Below the pieces are notes generated by a model. It was not told the origin of the DNA. It saw only the letters and a program-made list of their open reading frames with translations, and searched no databases. From assembly GCA_013214945.1 (NCBI GenBank), contig JABSRT010000026.1:1-64000 (forward strand): 64,000 nucleotides of DNA. The letters are read 5' to 3'. Shown here piece by piece: positions 1 to 9,888 of the stretch (its first letter is position 1; each line of letters starts with the position of its first letter). Made by a program: the position numbers and the translations under genes. This DNA is from Gammaproteobacteria bacterium. Lineage in GTDB: Bacteria > Pseudomonadota > Gammaproteobacteria > Enterobacterales > Psychrobiaceae.

Positions 1-218
1 CTTACCAAAGAAAACAATAAAGGACACTCAATAAATTTAGACGGCGATGTATTAACGAGAAAGCCCCCTATTATTTAATCTAGGAATCCATTTCACACTA
101 TTTGTAGTGCAAAAAAATTAGTTTTTCGGGGAATTTACAGAGAATTTGAAAATTTGACGTAATAAGCCATCAGTAAGACTCGTTAAGTTACTGAAGGTAA
201 TTGTTATTTTTTCTAAAA
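1..218. other. AT-rich flank of the mobile-element patch
   Basis: No gene is recognisable. It contains AGGACACTCA at 21-30, the exact inverse of TGAGTGTCCT at 2606-2615 on the other side of the transposase/IS3 block. Confidence 0.5.
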
Positions 219-1193
219 TCAGCCTACACCTTTATACCAGCGGTGGTGATGGTCATTTGCACAACGTCGCAAGCTTTGTTCACTGCCAGCAAAGTTACCG
301 TAGTGACGCCTGAAGTTCTTTATTACCTCTATCCAGTCATCTTCACTAATGCCCAGTGTTTCAATTAACTTAGGAGTCGAACTACCAATGTAGCCGCGCT
401 TTTGAGGATGAATAGCACGACCGCTCCAATCAGCGAGTTCGAGATAATCCACCAGCGAAAATGCTATTGCATGTCTGTCTTGTGATAAACCAAAGGGGAG
501 TAATGCTGGCGGTTGCTTGTCTTGTGCGGTTTTGTTCTGGTTTGATTGATGTTCTTGATAAGTGGTAATGCGTTCTTGAATGGAAGTGTAATCACTGTGT
601 TCTAAATCATCACACATTTTTGCTCTTACTGGGTTTAAATCAACGTACATCATGCAGCTGAGTATCGCGGTTTCATCAAGCAGTGCTTGTGATTTGAAGC
701 GCCCTTCCCAGTAACGTCCTTTGCATTTATCTTCCTTGTTAGCCTCACGCGCTATCGTTTCATTTAGGTTGCGCATAAACCAGCTAATGTCATATAACCG
801 CTGCCGCCACTGCTCAGCATATTCTTCAATACGTTGTAATCGACATTCATCTTCTATTTGACCGCGAAGGTACAAATCAACCATCGGGTTGCCATGATAC
901 AGTCGGTACCAGCGCTCAATCACCTCATCCGTTGACCAAGCCAGTGCTGCTTCACGGTTTACACGTAGCACCAGATGATAATGGTTGCTCATGATGGCAT
1001 ACGCTGCAATATCGATTGAAAAGACGCTAGAAAGTAGCTTAACTCGGTCGATTAACCACTGACGGCGGTGATTGAAGTTTTTACCTGTGAGTTTATCGTC
1101 ACCGCACAAATAAGCACGGCGAACACAACGAGATATTACGTGGTAATAAGGCGTGGCTGACAAATCAATTAAACTGTCTCTGGCTCTTGTCAT
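219..1193 (-). CDS. REP-associated tyrosine transposase (Y1_Tnp / RAYT-like)
   Basis: A 324-residue member of the IS200-like Y1 (HUH) transposase family, in the long RAYT-like form found outside classical IS200 elements. The HUH metal-binding pair is visible as H71-Y-H73 in the stretch SNHYHLVL. The segment MMYVDLNPVRA near residue 180 is the typical region of the catalytic tyrosine. Family members nick single-stranded DNA at hairpins (REP/BIME-type repeats). No upstream partner gene is present. A complete IS3 element lies 43 bp upstream of its start codon. A 10-bp inverted repeat, at 21-30 and 2606-2615, encloses both. The reading frame is intact, so it may be active. The family is clear; its target hairpin is not identified here. 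Confidence 0.85.
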   Translation of the reverse strand: MTRARDSLIDLSATPYYHVISRCVRRAYLCGDDKLTGKNFNHRRQWLIDRVKLLSSVFSIDIAAYAIMSNHYHLVLRVNREAALAWSTDEVIERWYRLYHGNPMVDLYLRGQIEDECRLQRIEEYAEQWRQRLYDISWFMRNLNETIAREANKEDKCKGRYWEGRFKSQALLDETAILSCMMYVDLNPVRAKMCDDLEHSDYTSIQERITTYQEHQSNQNKTAQDKQPPALLPFGLSQDRHAIAFSLVDYLELADWSGRAIHPQKRGYIGSSTPKLIETLGISEDDWIEVIKNFRRHYGNFAGSEQSLRRCANDHHHRWYKGVG

Positions 1194-1236
1194 GATATTT
1201 ATCTCCTACCAATTGCAGGTGACAAGCATAGTACAT

Positions 1237-1262
1237 TGTAGTGGTACAGTGAATTTGGCCAC
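1237..1262 (+). repeat. IS3 left terminal inverted repeat
   Basis: Begins TGTAGTGGT and ends AATTTGGCCAC. It pairs with the reverse complement of 2469-2494 at 21 of 26 positions. Confidence 0.85.
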
Positions 1263-1266
1263 CTAA

Positions 1267-2465
<1,199 letters not shown>

Positions 2466-2468
2466 ACT

Positions 2469-2494
2469 GTGGCCAAATTTAGTTGACCACAACA
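2469..2494 (-). repeat. IS3 right terminal inverted repeat
   Basis: The reverse complement begins TGTTGTGGT and ends AATTTGGCCAC, mirroring the left end of the element. It lies four bases after the orfB stop codon. Confidence 0.85.
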
Positions 2495-2632
2495 CTGACA
2501 AGTATCTTGATTGATAGTGAATAACGGTAAAACACGCACAAATAGCATTGCACTAAATCAATTACGATCTACCTATTTAAGATTCATATATTAAGTGTAT
2601 ATTTGTGAGTGTCCTAAATTTAATCTTGAACA

Positions 2633-2659
2633 AGCGTCTCGCTATCTCTGCGGGACGCT
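2633..2659. terminator. GC-rich hairpin downstream of the metalloprotease operon
   Basis: A 10-bp stem (AGCGTCTCGC / GCGGGACGCT, one G-T pair) with a 7-base loop lies 55 bp beyond the metalloprotease stop codon. There is no strong T run on the gene's strand. It could be a terminator or a REP-like hairpin linked to the nearby RAYT-like transposase. Confidence 0.5.
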
Positions 2660-2713
2660 CCGTTAACTATCAAGTTTTTCTAATAACGACTTTCAAATTT
2701 GAGTCGTCCATTA

Positions 2714-4300
2714 TCAACACCGTTTATGGTTAGGATGGGCATCACAAAAATTTCCTCCGCCGCCACCTGTATTTCCACCACCGCCAGTGCTATCACTTGC
2801 CACAACAACAGTTGTGGTCGAACAGATCCAGTCCGATGAACCCGCACTATTGTGAGCACGTACACAATAGCGGAAGGTGCCGGCATCGCCCGTAATATCG
2901 TTAAAGCTGGTAACAGCTTCAACCGTCCCTATTTCCGTGCCTCCGACAAACATTCCTGCCCGTTTCTTATGCGGCGAATCTCGCCATATTGAAAAGCTCG
3001 CTTCATTACTGTTAGTCGTCCAGCTTACTTGTGGCCATGTTTCCCCCATTATCGCTGTTACATCTGTTGGTGGATTTGGGATAACCGATGCTGCTGGTGT
3101 TATTTCAATAAGCACTTCTGCCGTGGCAGAGCCTGAATCAGCATCGCTGACATTGGCACTGATCGTATGCTCCCCTACGGTGTTAAATACTACAACCAGC
3201 GAGTTACCTGCCCCCAAAGATCCATCAAGATTAGAACTCCAATTGATTGAGTCATCTAGGTTACCGTCTTCTATATCAGAGGCAGAGCCGTTTAAGTTGA
3301 CAGCGCTGCCCGCTACAAATGTATCGCCATTAATAGGTGAACTAATATTTACTGCTGGCAGGTTATTGCCTATATCAGCCAACCAACCAATATCGAGCAT
3401 TAATTCAAATGCTAATCCCGGATCATGGATCGGTGGGTTAGTAATAAACGGCTCCATGAGCTGATTTGGTGTAAAAGAGGTGCTCCAATGTGAAACGGAA
3501 GACCCCTGCTCGACCGAGTTTGGCGCATACATCGGCGCATGACCCACTGCAGCATCGACATTACCACCAATAAAATGTAGGTCTCCGGTATCGATGGCTG
3601 AGGTATGGCGCTGTGCGTCGGTCATTAGATCCCAAGTTAATGATTCGGAGTGGTCTTCTAGATTCGCTGAATAAATGTCGATCATACTAAAGAAGCGTTT
3701 ACCTGTTAGTTCATCGACATAGGATGCAAACCCCAAGCCGTGTCCAATCTCATGGATGACAACATCGGCCAAATCGATATCGCCTCCGTTATCGCCGTCA
3801 AGCCCCAGATACCAGCTGGTGCCCAGCAGACACGTATTATTATTGTCGATGCTGCTATTGAACGTTGCACCCAAATCTGGAACCGTTGGTTGTAAGTCGC
3901 TACCAGCCAGAGCATTAGCTAACGCTTGTGGGTACCATGTATCGCTGAGCGGTGCATTAATGAAGTTTCGATGAACCGTGGTGGCTCCCGCAGAGCCCAG
4001 TACAGCGGAGCTTGAATTACAAGAAAGTGGATCAAACTGAGCCTCTACCTCTATTACGACCTCACTCTCTAAATATGCTCCCCAAATCTGGGCTGCATAA
4101 CGAAAAACCTCAAGTCGCTGGGCACCTAGTGTTGTACCTGTGTTGCCACCAATAGGTGTCGCTATCGTGGGATCGTTAAACCCTTCACCGGCACCATCGG
4201 CATTCACAATCACGATGTTTGCAGCAAACGCTGTCATCAGTGACAAAAAGACAAGCAGTATGCCTAGCAAAGTAATCTGCTTAAAATAACGAATACACAT
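2714..4300 (-). CDS. Secreted zinc metalloprotease with Ig-like and fibronectin-III-like domains
   Basis: About 528 residues. The ATG at 4300 is preceded by an AAGGGGGG ribosome binding site and gives a signal peptide (MCIRYFKQITLLG...TAFAA). The zinc site HEIGHGLGF, about residues 183-191, marks a metzincin-like peptidase. It is followed by an Ig/PKD-like beta domain (NLNGSASDIEDG...), a fibronectin-III-like domain (PPTDVTAIMGETWPQVSW...) and a glycine-rich tail (GGGGNTGGGGGN) ending in a Cys-containing patch (FCDAHPNHKRC). Probable role is extracellular protein degradation. It starts four bases after the stop of the upstream small secreted protein, so the two are very likely co-translated. 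The exact MEROPS family is not assignable by eye. Confidence 0.82.
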   Translation of the reverse strand: MCIRYFKQITLLGILLVFLSLMTAFAANIVIVNADGAGEGFNDPTIATPIGGNTGTTLGAQRLEVFRYAAQIWGAYLESEVVIEVEAQFDPLSCNSSSAVLGSAGATTVHRNFINAPLSDTWYPQALANALAGSDLQPTVPDLGATFNSSIDNNNTCLLGTSWYLGLDGDNGGDIDLADVVIHEIGHGLGFASYVDELTGKRFFSMIDIYSANLEDHSESLTWDLMTDAQRHTSAIDTGDLHFIGGNVDAAVGHAPMYAPNSVEQGSSVSHWSTSFTPNQLMEPFITNPPIHDPGLAFELMLDIGWLADIGNNLPAVNISSPINGDTFVAGSAVNLNGSASDIEDGNLDDSINWSSNLDGSLGAGNSLVVVFNTVGEHTISANVSDADSGSATAEVLIEITPAASVIPNPPTDVTAIMGETWPQVSWTTNSNEASFSIWRDSPHKKRAGMFVGGTEIGTVEAVTSFNDITGDAGTFRYCVRAHNSAGSSDWICSTTTVVVASDSTGGGGNTGGGGGNFCDAHPNHKRC

Positions 4301-4304
4301 GCTG

Positions 4305-4730
4305 CTACCCCCCTTGCCCAATAACGGCAGCTGAGCGGCCACAATTTAAGTGTTCGGTGCTGACGCTGCCATTTTTATTGACCACTGCAACCAATGGACT
4401 GCGAAAGCGACGGCGTAAATTGACACTTACCCCACCTGTTGGCCCTCTTTGTTGTACCAGCCCTGTGGTTGATCGGTTTGCTTGGGCGGAGTGTAACGCG
4501 GCCCATGCATTAGATTGCTCTGCTGATGGCACTGAGGTAGGTCGACCGGTTTGCGGATCTAAATGCATGACCATTCCCGATCCTCCGAGAATGCAACCAC
4601 TGGTTTTTACAGCTACGTTAGGTTTGTCGATGTTGATGTCGTTTTCGGCTAGAGTCGGCACTGAGAAAAGCAACAGAATTACCGCTCCCCCTGCTGTACA
4701 CAGCTGTTTGACAATTGATAGAGTGTTCAT
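4305..4730 (-). CDS. Small secreted protein of unknown function, partner of the metalloprotease
   Basis: 141 residues with a clear signal peptide (MNTLSIVKQLCTAGGAVILLLFSVPTLAE) and a good GGAGGG ribosome binding site just upstream of the ATG. The mature part contains GMVMHLDPQTGRPTSVPSAEQ, two cysteines and a basic stretch (NLRRRFRSP). I do not recognise the family. The four-base gap to the metalloprotease start implies an operon, so an inhibitor, chaperone or co-secreted accessory role is possible. That role is inference from position only. Confidence 0.7.
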   Translation of the reverse strand: MNTLSIVKQLCTAGGAVILLLFSVPTLAENDINIDKPNVAVKTSGCILGGSGMVMHLDPQTGRPTSVPSAEQSNAWAALHSAQANRSTTGLVQQRGPTGGVSVNLRRRFRSPLVAVVNKNGSVSTEHLNCGRSAAVIGQGG

Positions 4731-5633
4731 TATGCCCTCCTATTCACGGGCAATATGACAAGTGAATAGTGCATACTTATATAACAAGTTGATAGTACGA
4801 ACTAAGTATTACCCTTCTAATATTGCTAGTAAGTATAGACTGCCTTTGGTGAGCTGCCACTGCATTTTCCACATATATTCATGGATAAAAAAAGCATAGT
4901 TTTTACTTACCAGCTTGAATTACAACTTTAAAAGATAACTATTCCTGCCTACTGTCTCCCAAACGAAAGCCACGAACAAACCTACATGTTGATATGGCAG
5001 TCAGGTACTTTATTGAATAATTGAGTAGCTTAACCTTTACTTTTCTCACAACAAAATCTAGATAACATATGGCCACTATTACTATTTTATTCATGATGCG
5101 CGTTGCAACTATTATTTAGGCGATAAAAACATACAATCCACTGCACTGCATTACAAAGGAAAAAAGTAGGACAACCTTAAGAGCAATCACAGTAGGGTTT
5201 TTTAATATGATCAAGGAGAATGAACGGACTCAAGAGCAAAAATCATCAGATTTATAGGATAATATTTAACTAGAAATGCGATATCGGTTGATTTAACAAA
5301 CTTGTTTGATAAACCTGTCAATTCAATATTAATAATACTCATTCAATATAACTAAACGATTGAAAGATTATTCAATTTCAATTATGGTCTTCGCATATTA
5401 AAATGGACGGTTATGATTAGCGGTGTTTTTCAAGGTAGTTATCCTTTGGTTTCAACTCATATTTTGAAAATGTGAATGCGACAAATGGTGGTATCGCTTT
5501 TGCCCAGAACATTGGAAGATACCAACACGCTTTAACCAACAATTTTTTACCCTAATTAAATATCACAATATCCTATACTACATGGCCCATCTTGCCGCTA
5601 GTTGGGTGGATCAGTAGAGGTTTTACAACAATT
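4731..5633. other. AT-rich intergenic region without a convincing gene
   Basis: About 900 bp between the divergent metalloprotease operon and the SelW-like gene. Only very short open frames occur, for example 16 codons from 5209. The reading VNATNGGIAFAQNIG near 5473 may be the trace of a lost gene but could not be matched to a family. It presumably includes the promoters of both flanking units. Confidence 0.45.
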
Positions 5634-5918
5634 ATGAATAAGATTGAAATTAAGTATTGCTCGAAATGCCGTTGGTTATTGCGCTCAAGTTGGATGGCTC
5701 AAGAGATCCTGACGACTTTCGAGGGCGATATTGATGAATTATCGCTGCTGCCAGGTCAAGGTGGCATTTTCGAAATTATTGCCAATGGTAATATCATTTG
5801 GTCACGTAAAGAAATGGGCCGTTTCCCTGAGATCACCGAATTAAAACAATGTGTTAGAGATGCAATTGTGCCCGACAAAGATTTAGGCTGTATCGACCGA
5901 AAAAAAGCAAAAGAATAA
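5634..5918 (+). CDS. SelT/SelW/SelH-family (Rdx) redox protein
   Basis: 94 residues from the ATG at 5634; the upstream TTG at 5592 would add residues that do not fit the family. A thioredoxin-like fold of the SelW type is indicated by the N-terminal redox motif C9-S-K-C12 (YCSKCRW), with Cys in place of the selenocysteine of animal homologues. The conserved segment GGIFEIIANGNIIWSRKEMGRFP is also present. Bacterial members are small cytosolic proteins presumed to take part in thiol redox chemistry, but their substrates are unknown. Length matches the family. It is a single-gene unit ending in a clear hairpin at 5942-5968. Confidence 0.85.
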   Translation: MNKIEIKYCSKCRWLLRSSWMAQEILTTFEGDIDELSLLPGQGGIFEIIANGNIIWSRKEMGRFPEITELKQCVRDAIVPDKDLGCIDRKKAKE

Positions 5919-5941
5919 CATCAGTTATAAAATAAAGTACA

Positions 5942-5968
5942 AATTGCCCAATATTATTGGGTAATTTA
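5942..5968 (+). terminator. Hairpin terminator after the SelW-like gene
   Basis: 12-bp near-perfect stem (AAATTGCCCAAT / ATTGGGTAATTT) with a 3-base loop, 24 bp after the stop codon. Confidence 0.65.
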
Positions 5969-6300
5969 ACCCCTTCCCCTTTTAGATACTCGATGAGTAC
6001 TTTAAATACATTCCGAAATAGACCGCAAGAGTATCGCTATATTTGGGCTTATTAATCACAATATGGCTAGTTTTACTCTGTCTCTTACTGCTGCACATGG
6101 TGATTAACGTACGCTTGATTTTGTTTAAAAATTCAGCAGAAATTGATCTATTCATTTGATATATATGTGATACTCTAAATTAAAGTAATCAATATAAATA
6201 ATTGAGTAGCGGATAAAGGAGTTATAAAACTCTTAGCCATAACTCAGGTTAAATAAAATATTTGTGCCGGTTCTAAATTTAACTATAAGGAAGTAGTTAC
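5969..6300. other. Promoter region of the PAS chemoreceptor gene
   Basis: About 330 bp without a gene. AAGGAAG ending five bases before 6301 serves as the ribosome binding site of the chemoreceptor. No operator could be identified. Confidence 0.4.
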
Positions 6301-7605
6301 ATGGGGTTAATTTTTAATAGGAAGGTTGTTGATATAGCGCCTACGCAAGAACAGCTTGCAGCAAACAAGTCTCAGCGAATTTTAGATAGTTTAAAAAAAT
6401 CAGTTGCCTTTATCGAGTTTACACCGCAAGGCACAATCATAGATGCAAATCTAAATTTTTTAAATGCTGTAGATTATACGCTTGATGAAATTAAGGGAAA
6501 ACATCACCGTATCTTTTGTGATAAAACATACACAAAATCAAGTGAATACGAGATTTTTTGGCAGCAGCTAGCCTCGGGAGAGTCAGTTAGTGATCAGTTT
6601 TTACGATTTACTAAACAGGGTACCCCCATCTGGCTAGAAGCAAGTTATAACGCGGTTAAAGATGTCAATGGCCACATCGAATCAGTGGTGAAAATTGCCA
6701 GTGATATCACTGAATTCGTCATAGAATCGAATATTAAAAAAGGTATTCTTAGCGCGCTTGATCGCTCAACCGCCATCATTTCTTTTGAGCTCGATGGTAC
6801 AATAATTGATGCAAACGAAAACTTTTTAGCCGCTACAGGCTATAGTCTGTGTGATATAGCAGGCAATCATCATAAAATGTTTTGCCCTAGTGAACTTGTA
6901 GCGAGTAGAGAGTATTCAACGTTTTGGACCCAGTTAAATAATGGCGAATTTGTTCAAGGTTTATTTGAGCGTAAAGATTGCCAAGATAACATATTATGGC
7001 TAGAAGCAAGCTATAACCCTATCAGAGATGAAGCTGGAAAACTGATTCGAATTGTCAAATTTGCCACTGATGTAACCCAAAGGGTCAATGATATAAAAAC
7101 AGCATCAGTTGCCGTGCACACTACGGTAGAAGCCACTGAGCAGGTATCAAAAGAAGGCAAAGAGGTGTTAGTGAAAAGTGTTTCGATCATGGATGAAATC
7201 ACTAAAAATGTCGAAGTCGTTGCAAGGGATATTTCAGCTATTCGTGAGCAATCAGATAAAATAAGTAATATTGTCAGCACAATCTCATCTATCGCAGACC
7301 AAACCAATTTGCTGGCTTTAAATGCGGCAATAGAAGCAGCAAGAGCGGGAGAACAAGGACGAGGCTTTGCTGTTGTCGCTGACGAAGTAAGGCTATTAGC
7401 CGCCAGAACCACCAGTTCAACCACTGAAATAGCCGATGTCGTTAAAAATAATTCCGAGTTATCATCAGCCCTGTCTAAAAATATTATCGAAACGCAAGAA
7501 AAAGCTCAGTTGGGTAAGGATCTTGTCTCTCAAGTGGATGGTATTTTTGTCAAGATTAACCAAGGGATGTCGGGAGTAACAGCCTCGCTTGATAGATTAC
7601 AGTAG
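6301..7605 (+). CDS. Soluble PAS-PAS methyl-accepting chemotaxis protein (BdlA-like)
   Basis: 434 residues with no membrane segment. Two PAS domains are present, about residues 30-140 and 150-262. Each carries the same pattern ([11 protein letters not shown] / [11 protein letters not shown], then [10 protein letters not shown] / [10 protein letters not shown]). They are followed by the chemoreceptor signalling hairpin ([34 protein letters not shown]). The layout and size match BdlA of Pseudomonas aeruginosa, a cytoplasmic receptor that links redox or energy sensing and c-di-GMP to biofilm dispersal. Function here is inferred from architecture. The C-terminal coiled coil after the signalling tip is short, again as in BdlA. 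The gene is monocistronic. Confidence 0.88.
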   Translation: MGLIFNRKVVDIAPTQEQLAANKSQRILDSLKKSVAFIEFTPQGTIIDANLNFLNAVDYTLDEIKGKHHRIFCDKTYTKSSEYEIFWQQLASGESVSDQFLRFTKQGTPIWLEASYNAVKDVNGHIESVVKIASDITEFVIESNIKKGILSALDRSTAIISFELDGTIIDANENFLAATGYSLCDIAGNHHKMFCPSELVASREYSTFWTQLNNGEFVQGLFERKDCQDNILWLEASYNPIRDEAGKLIRIVKFATDVTQRVNDIKTASVAVHTTVEATEQVSKEGKEVLVKSVSIMDEITKNVEVVARDISAIREQSDKISNIVSTISSIADQTNLLALNAAIEAARAGEQGRGFAVVADEVRLLAARTTSSTTEIADVVKNNSELSSALSKNIIETQEKAQLGKDLVSQVDGIFVKINQGMSGVTASLDRLQ

Positions 7606-7716
7606 CCCGCTAACGAGTCGAACTTATTACGAGCTGACATAGGGTCAATTGACCAATGAGATGAAAGGCTGTATGAATTTTTGTAAATATGAATCGATAA
7701 AATAATTGCTATAAAG

Positions 7717-7744
7717 AGGCATGCAACAATATTGTTGCATGCCT
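7717..7744. terminator. Bidirectional terminator between convergent genes
   Basis: Perfect 28-bp palindrome (AGGCATGCAACAAT and its complement) followed by TTTAATTTT on the plus strand. It sits between the chemoreceptor and the convergent phosphate-binding-like gene. Confidence 0.8.
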
Positions 7745-7771
7745 TTAATTTTATGTAATGGCTAGCAAAAT

Positions 7772-8188
7772 TTAAAATGTAGCGATTACTTTCACAGAGT
7801 CAGTCACTTGTGCGGCATCAACATAACCAATTCCATTGGCATTATTGGCGACAAAGTTAATAACGTCAGTCTCTGAACCTAAATCTTTTGGCGGCTTACC
7901 TTTGCCAGTAAAGATTTGTTTAGACCAAAAAGCCTTAAGCTGGCTAGCACTCTTTTTAAGTGCTTTTTGTTCAAATTCACTACGAGCCGGACTAGATGCT
8001 GGTAAATTCACTGGCACAATTTTGTTGCCGTTGGCAAAGCTTTTAATTTTACCTAGGAATATCCGTGAAGCATCACTAGTCGTAATGGCACTAGCATTGG
8101 CTTTATTAACGATTACAGCTACTTCAGCCTGCGCAACAGTACTATTAAATAAAGCCGTAGCAGCAAGGATTAATAATATACTTTTCAT
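7772..8188 (-). CDS. Small periplasmic phosphate-binding-like (PstS-family) protein
   Basis: 138 residues with a signal peptide (MKSILLILAATALFNSTVAQA). The mature part has the short PBP-like pattern of PstS relatives: a strand VAVIVNKANAS, then ASRIFLGKIKSFANGNKIVPVNLP and NANGIGYVDAAQV. It covers only one lobe of a full PstS (about 320 residues), so it is unlikely to act as a normal ABC transporter receptor. It lies nine bases after the porin stop codon on the same strand, suggesting an operon. No transporter permease is nearby. Similar mini-PstS proteins are common in marine gammaproteobacteria beside porins; their role is not established. Confidence 0.8.
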   Translation of the reverse strand: MKSILLILAATALFNSTVAQAEVAVIVNKANASAITTSDASRIFLGKIKSFANGNKIVPVNLPASSPARSEFEQKALKKSASQLKAFWSKQIFTGKGKPPKDLGSETDVINFVANNANGIGYVDAAQVTDSVKVIATF

Positions 8189-8197
8189 TGTCTACTC

Positions 8198-9343
8198 CTA
8201 AAAAACAGTTACGAAAGCCATACGAAATAAGTTCGCATCACTAGCAGCGTTGATATCGTTTGAATAATCTGTGTATTCAAATTTCAGTGCTGCAGAGCTG
8301 TGGAAGTCCCAACGAAGACCTAAAGTAACGTAGCTACTGTCATCTTCCTGAGTACGCATAAAGGCATCTGTTCCAGCTTTTAATGCATCGATTTGAAGAT
8401 TACCACTAGCAACATCATTGGTTATTACGCGACTTTCATCGTCATCTTTACCATAGGTAACATGGACTAAAACATCGTCGAACCGCTTACCTAAAGTCAC
8501 GTAATAAGAAGCTTCTTTAGCGCGATAGCTGTTTTTAATTTCTAAACTGGCATATTCGGCAATAACGATGTAATCGTTATAGTCAATTTGTAAGCCAAGC
8601 TCAGCGAAAACCGCTTCGTCTTCAGCGACAAGCAATTGACTAGCAACATCGTGGTAACCAGCGCTGCTCCATGAAGCAGCGGTTCCGGCAAGTACAGGAT
8701 GCATTACGTTGGTATCGCTAGCAACAAAATATGCACCGCGCAACGTTAACCAATCACGGGTTACTGTCACTGAAAATCCGCCAAGATTATTGGTTTCCAC
8801 GTTGAAAGTACCGTCGTCAGTTGTGACATCACCGTCGTAGTTACCGTAAATTAGCTGAGTTGATACATCAAACTCACCCAAGGTAGATGTATAGGTGGCA
8901 GATATCGCATCTAACTTTGAAAAAGGCACATTGTAAACACCTTTTGGCGGGCTGATCCATGGGTAAGCATATGATACATCAAGATAATCTGAGAACATGT
9001 AAAACGGTGCACGCTGACGACCTACTTTAATGTTTAACTGATCGTTTATAGCATAGCTCAGGTAAGCCCATTCAAATTCAGGATCCCAATCGTTCTCTCC
9101 GCGGGCCAAAATTTGTGCGGTAACGCTTAGTCCGTCACCCAAATCATTACTCGCTTGCAGCGCAAAGAAAGAACCTTGCTCTAGGCTAATTGAGTCGTCG
9201 TAACCATTTAAAGTGTCACCACTTGAGGTTGTTTGTCCGGCAACAATTGATGCAAAACCGTTCCACTGGATCTCTGCATGAGCAGTAGTGCTAAGACAAG
9301 TAGCAACCGACAAAGCTGCTAGCTTTTTGAATGTTATTTTCAT
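8198..9343 (-). CDS. Outer-membrane porin
   Basis: 381 residues. The signal peptide ends in TTAHA, followed by IQWNGFASIVAGQT, a typical first beta strand. Amphipathic strands and acidic turns continue throughout, and it ends in the strand LFRMAFVTVF with a C-terminal Phe as required for outer-membrane insertion. The motif INDQLNIKVGRQRAPFYMFSDY is typical of gram-negative porins of the phosphate-selective/DcaP-like superfamily. The co-transcribed small PstS-like protein would fit an anion or phosphate role, but this is inference. It is the first gene of a two-gene operon. Confidence 0.85.
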   Translation of the reverse strand: MKITFKKLAALSVATCLSTTAHAEIQWNGFASIVAGQTTSSGDTLNGYDDSISLEQGSFFALQASNDLGDGLSVTAQILARGENDWDPEFEWAYLSYAINDQLNIKVGRQRAPFYMFSDYLDVSYAYPWISPPKGVYNVPFSKLDAISATYTSTLGEFDVSTQLIYGNYDGDVTTDDGTFNVETNNLGGFSVTVTRDWLTLRGAYFVASDTNVMHPVLAGTAASWSSAGYHDVASQLLVAEDEAVFAELGLQIDYNDYIVIAEYASLEIKNSYRAKEASYYVTLGKRFDDVLVHVTYGKDDDESRVITNDVASGNLQIDALKAGTDAFMRTQEDDSSYVTLGLRWDFHSSAALKFEYTDYSNDINAASDANLFRMAFVTVF

Positions 9344-9888
9344 GTATGTTTTCCGTTGTAAAAAATTTAATAATTGAAATTAAAACTTAGATCTTCCATG
9401 AAAAGTCGTGCTCATAAACGCTGAGCTGCATCATTATCCGTGTATATTGAGATGCAATATCGAGTAAAACAAATAATTATCGCGCCGATTAAAAGGATGA
9501 TCAGCAAAAGTAAATGGTAGTTTACTTTAATAATTACAGTAGCTTACTGTTAATAGTATATCTTTTTACAATTAATAAACAAAGCGAATAATGACGTTTT
9601 AAACAACTATATTAAACATATATTTGAATTATTACTGTATTGACTAAACTACATATCGAAATTAAAAATAACAGCACCGAAGTCACGCGAAATTTAACCG
9701 TCATTTCGTCGATTAAAACAATGCACTAAACTTGGTAGCTATTATCTTGTGAGTTCAGTTCTGGGAAGTTTTTCTCTAGAGAGTTCTGATTTACTGGGTT
9801 CAAATTAGGTGGGTATTACAACAACCATAGTGAGCCGCTATAACAGCTCACTATGTGATGTCAGAAAAAGTATAATTGCTAGCTTCAA
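9344..9888. other. Porin promoter region and chemoreceptor 3' flank
   Basis: 545 bp, strongly AT-rich, without a gene. It holds the porin leader (9344 onward) and the hairpin at 9826-9855 downstream of the chemoreceptor gene. Confidence 0.45.
9826..9855 (-). terminator. Hairpin terminator of the membrane chemoreceptor gene
   Basis: Perfect 10-bp stem CATAGTGAGC / GCTCACTATG with a 10-base loop, 34 bp beyond the stop codon of the gene at 9889-11508. Confidence 0.65.

Noticed and set aside
5473..5560. Short reading VNATNGGIAFAQNIGRYQHALTN as a gene remnant
   Set aside because: No start, no family recognised and too short; kept only as a remark in the intergenic entry.
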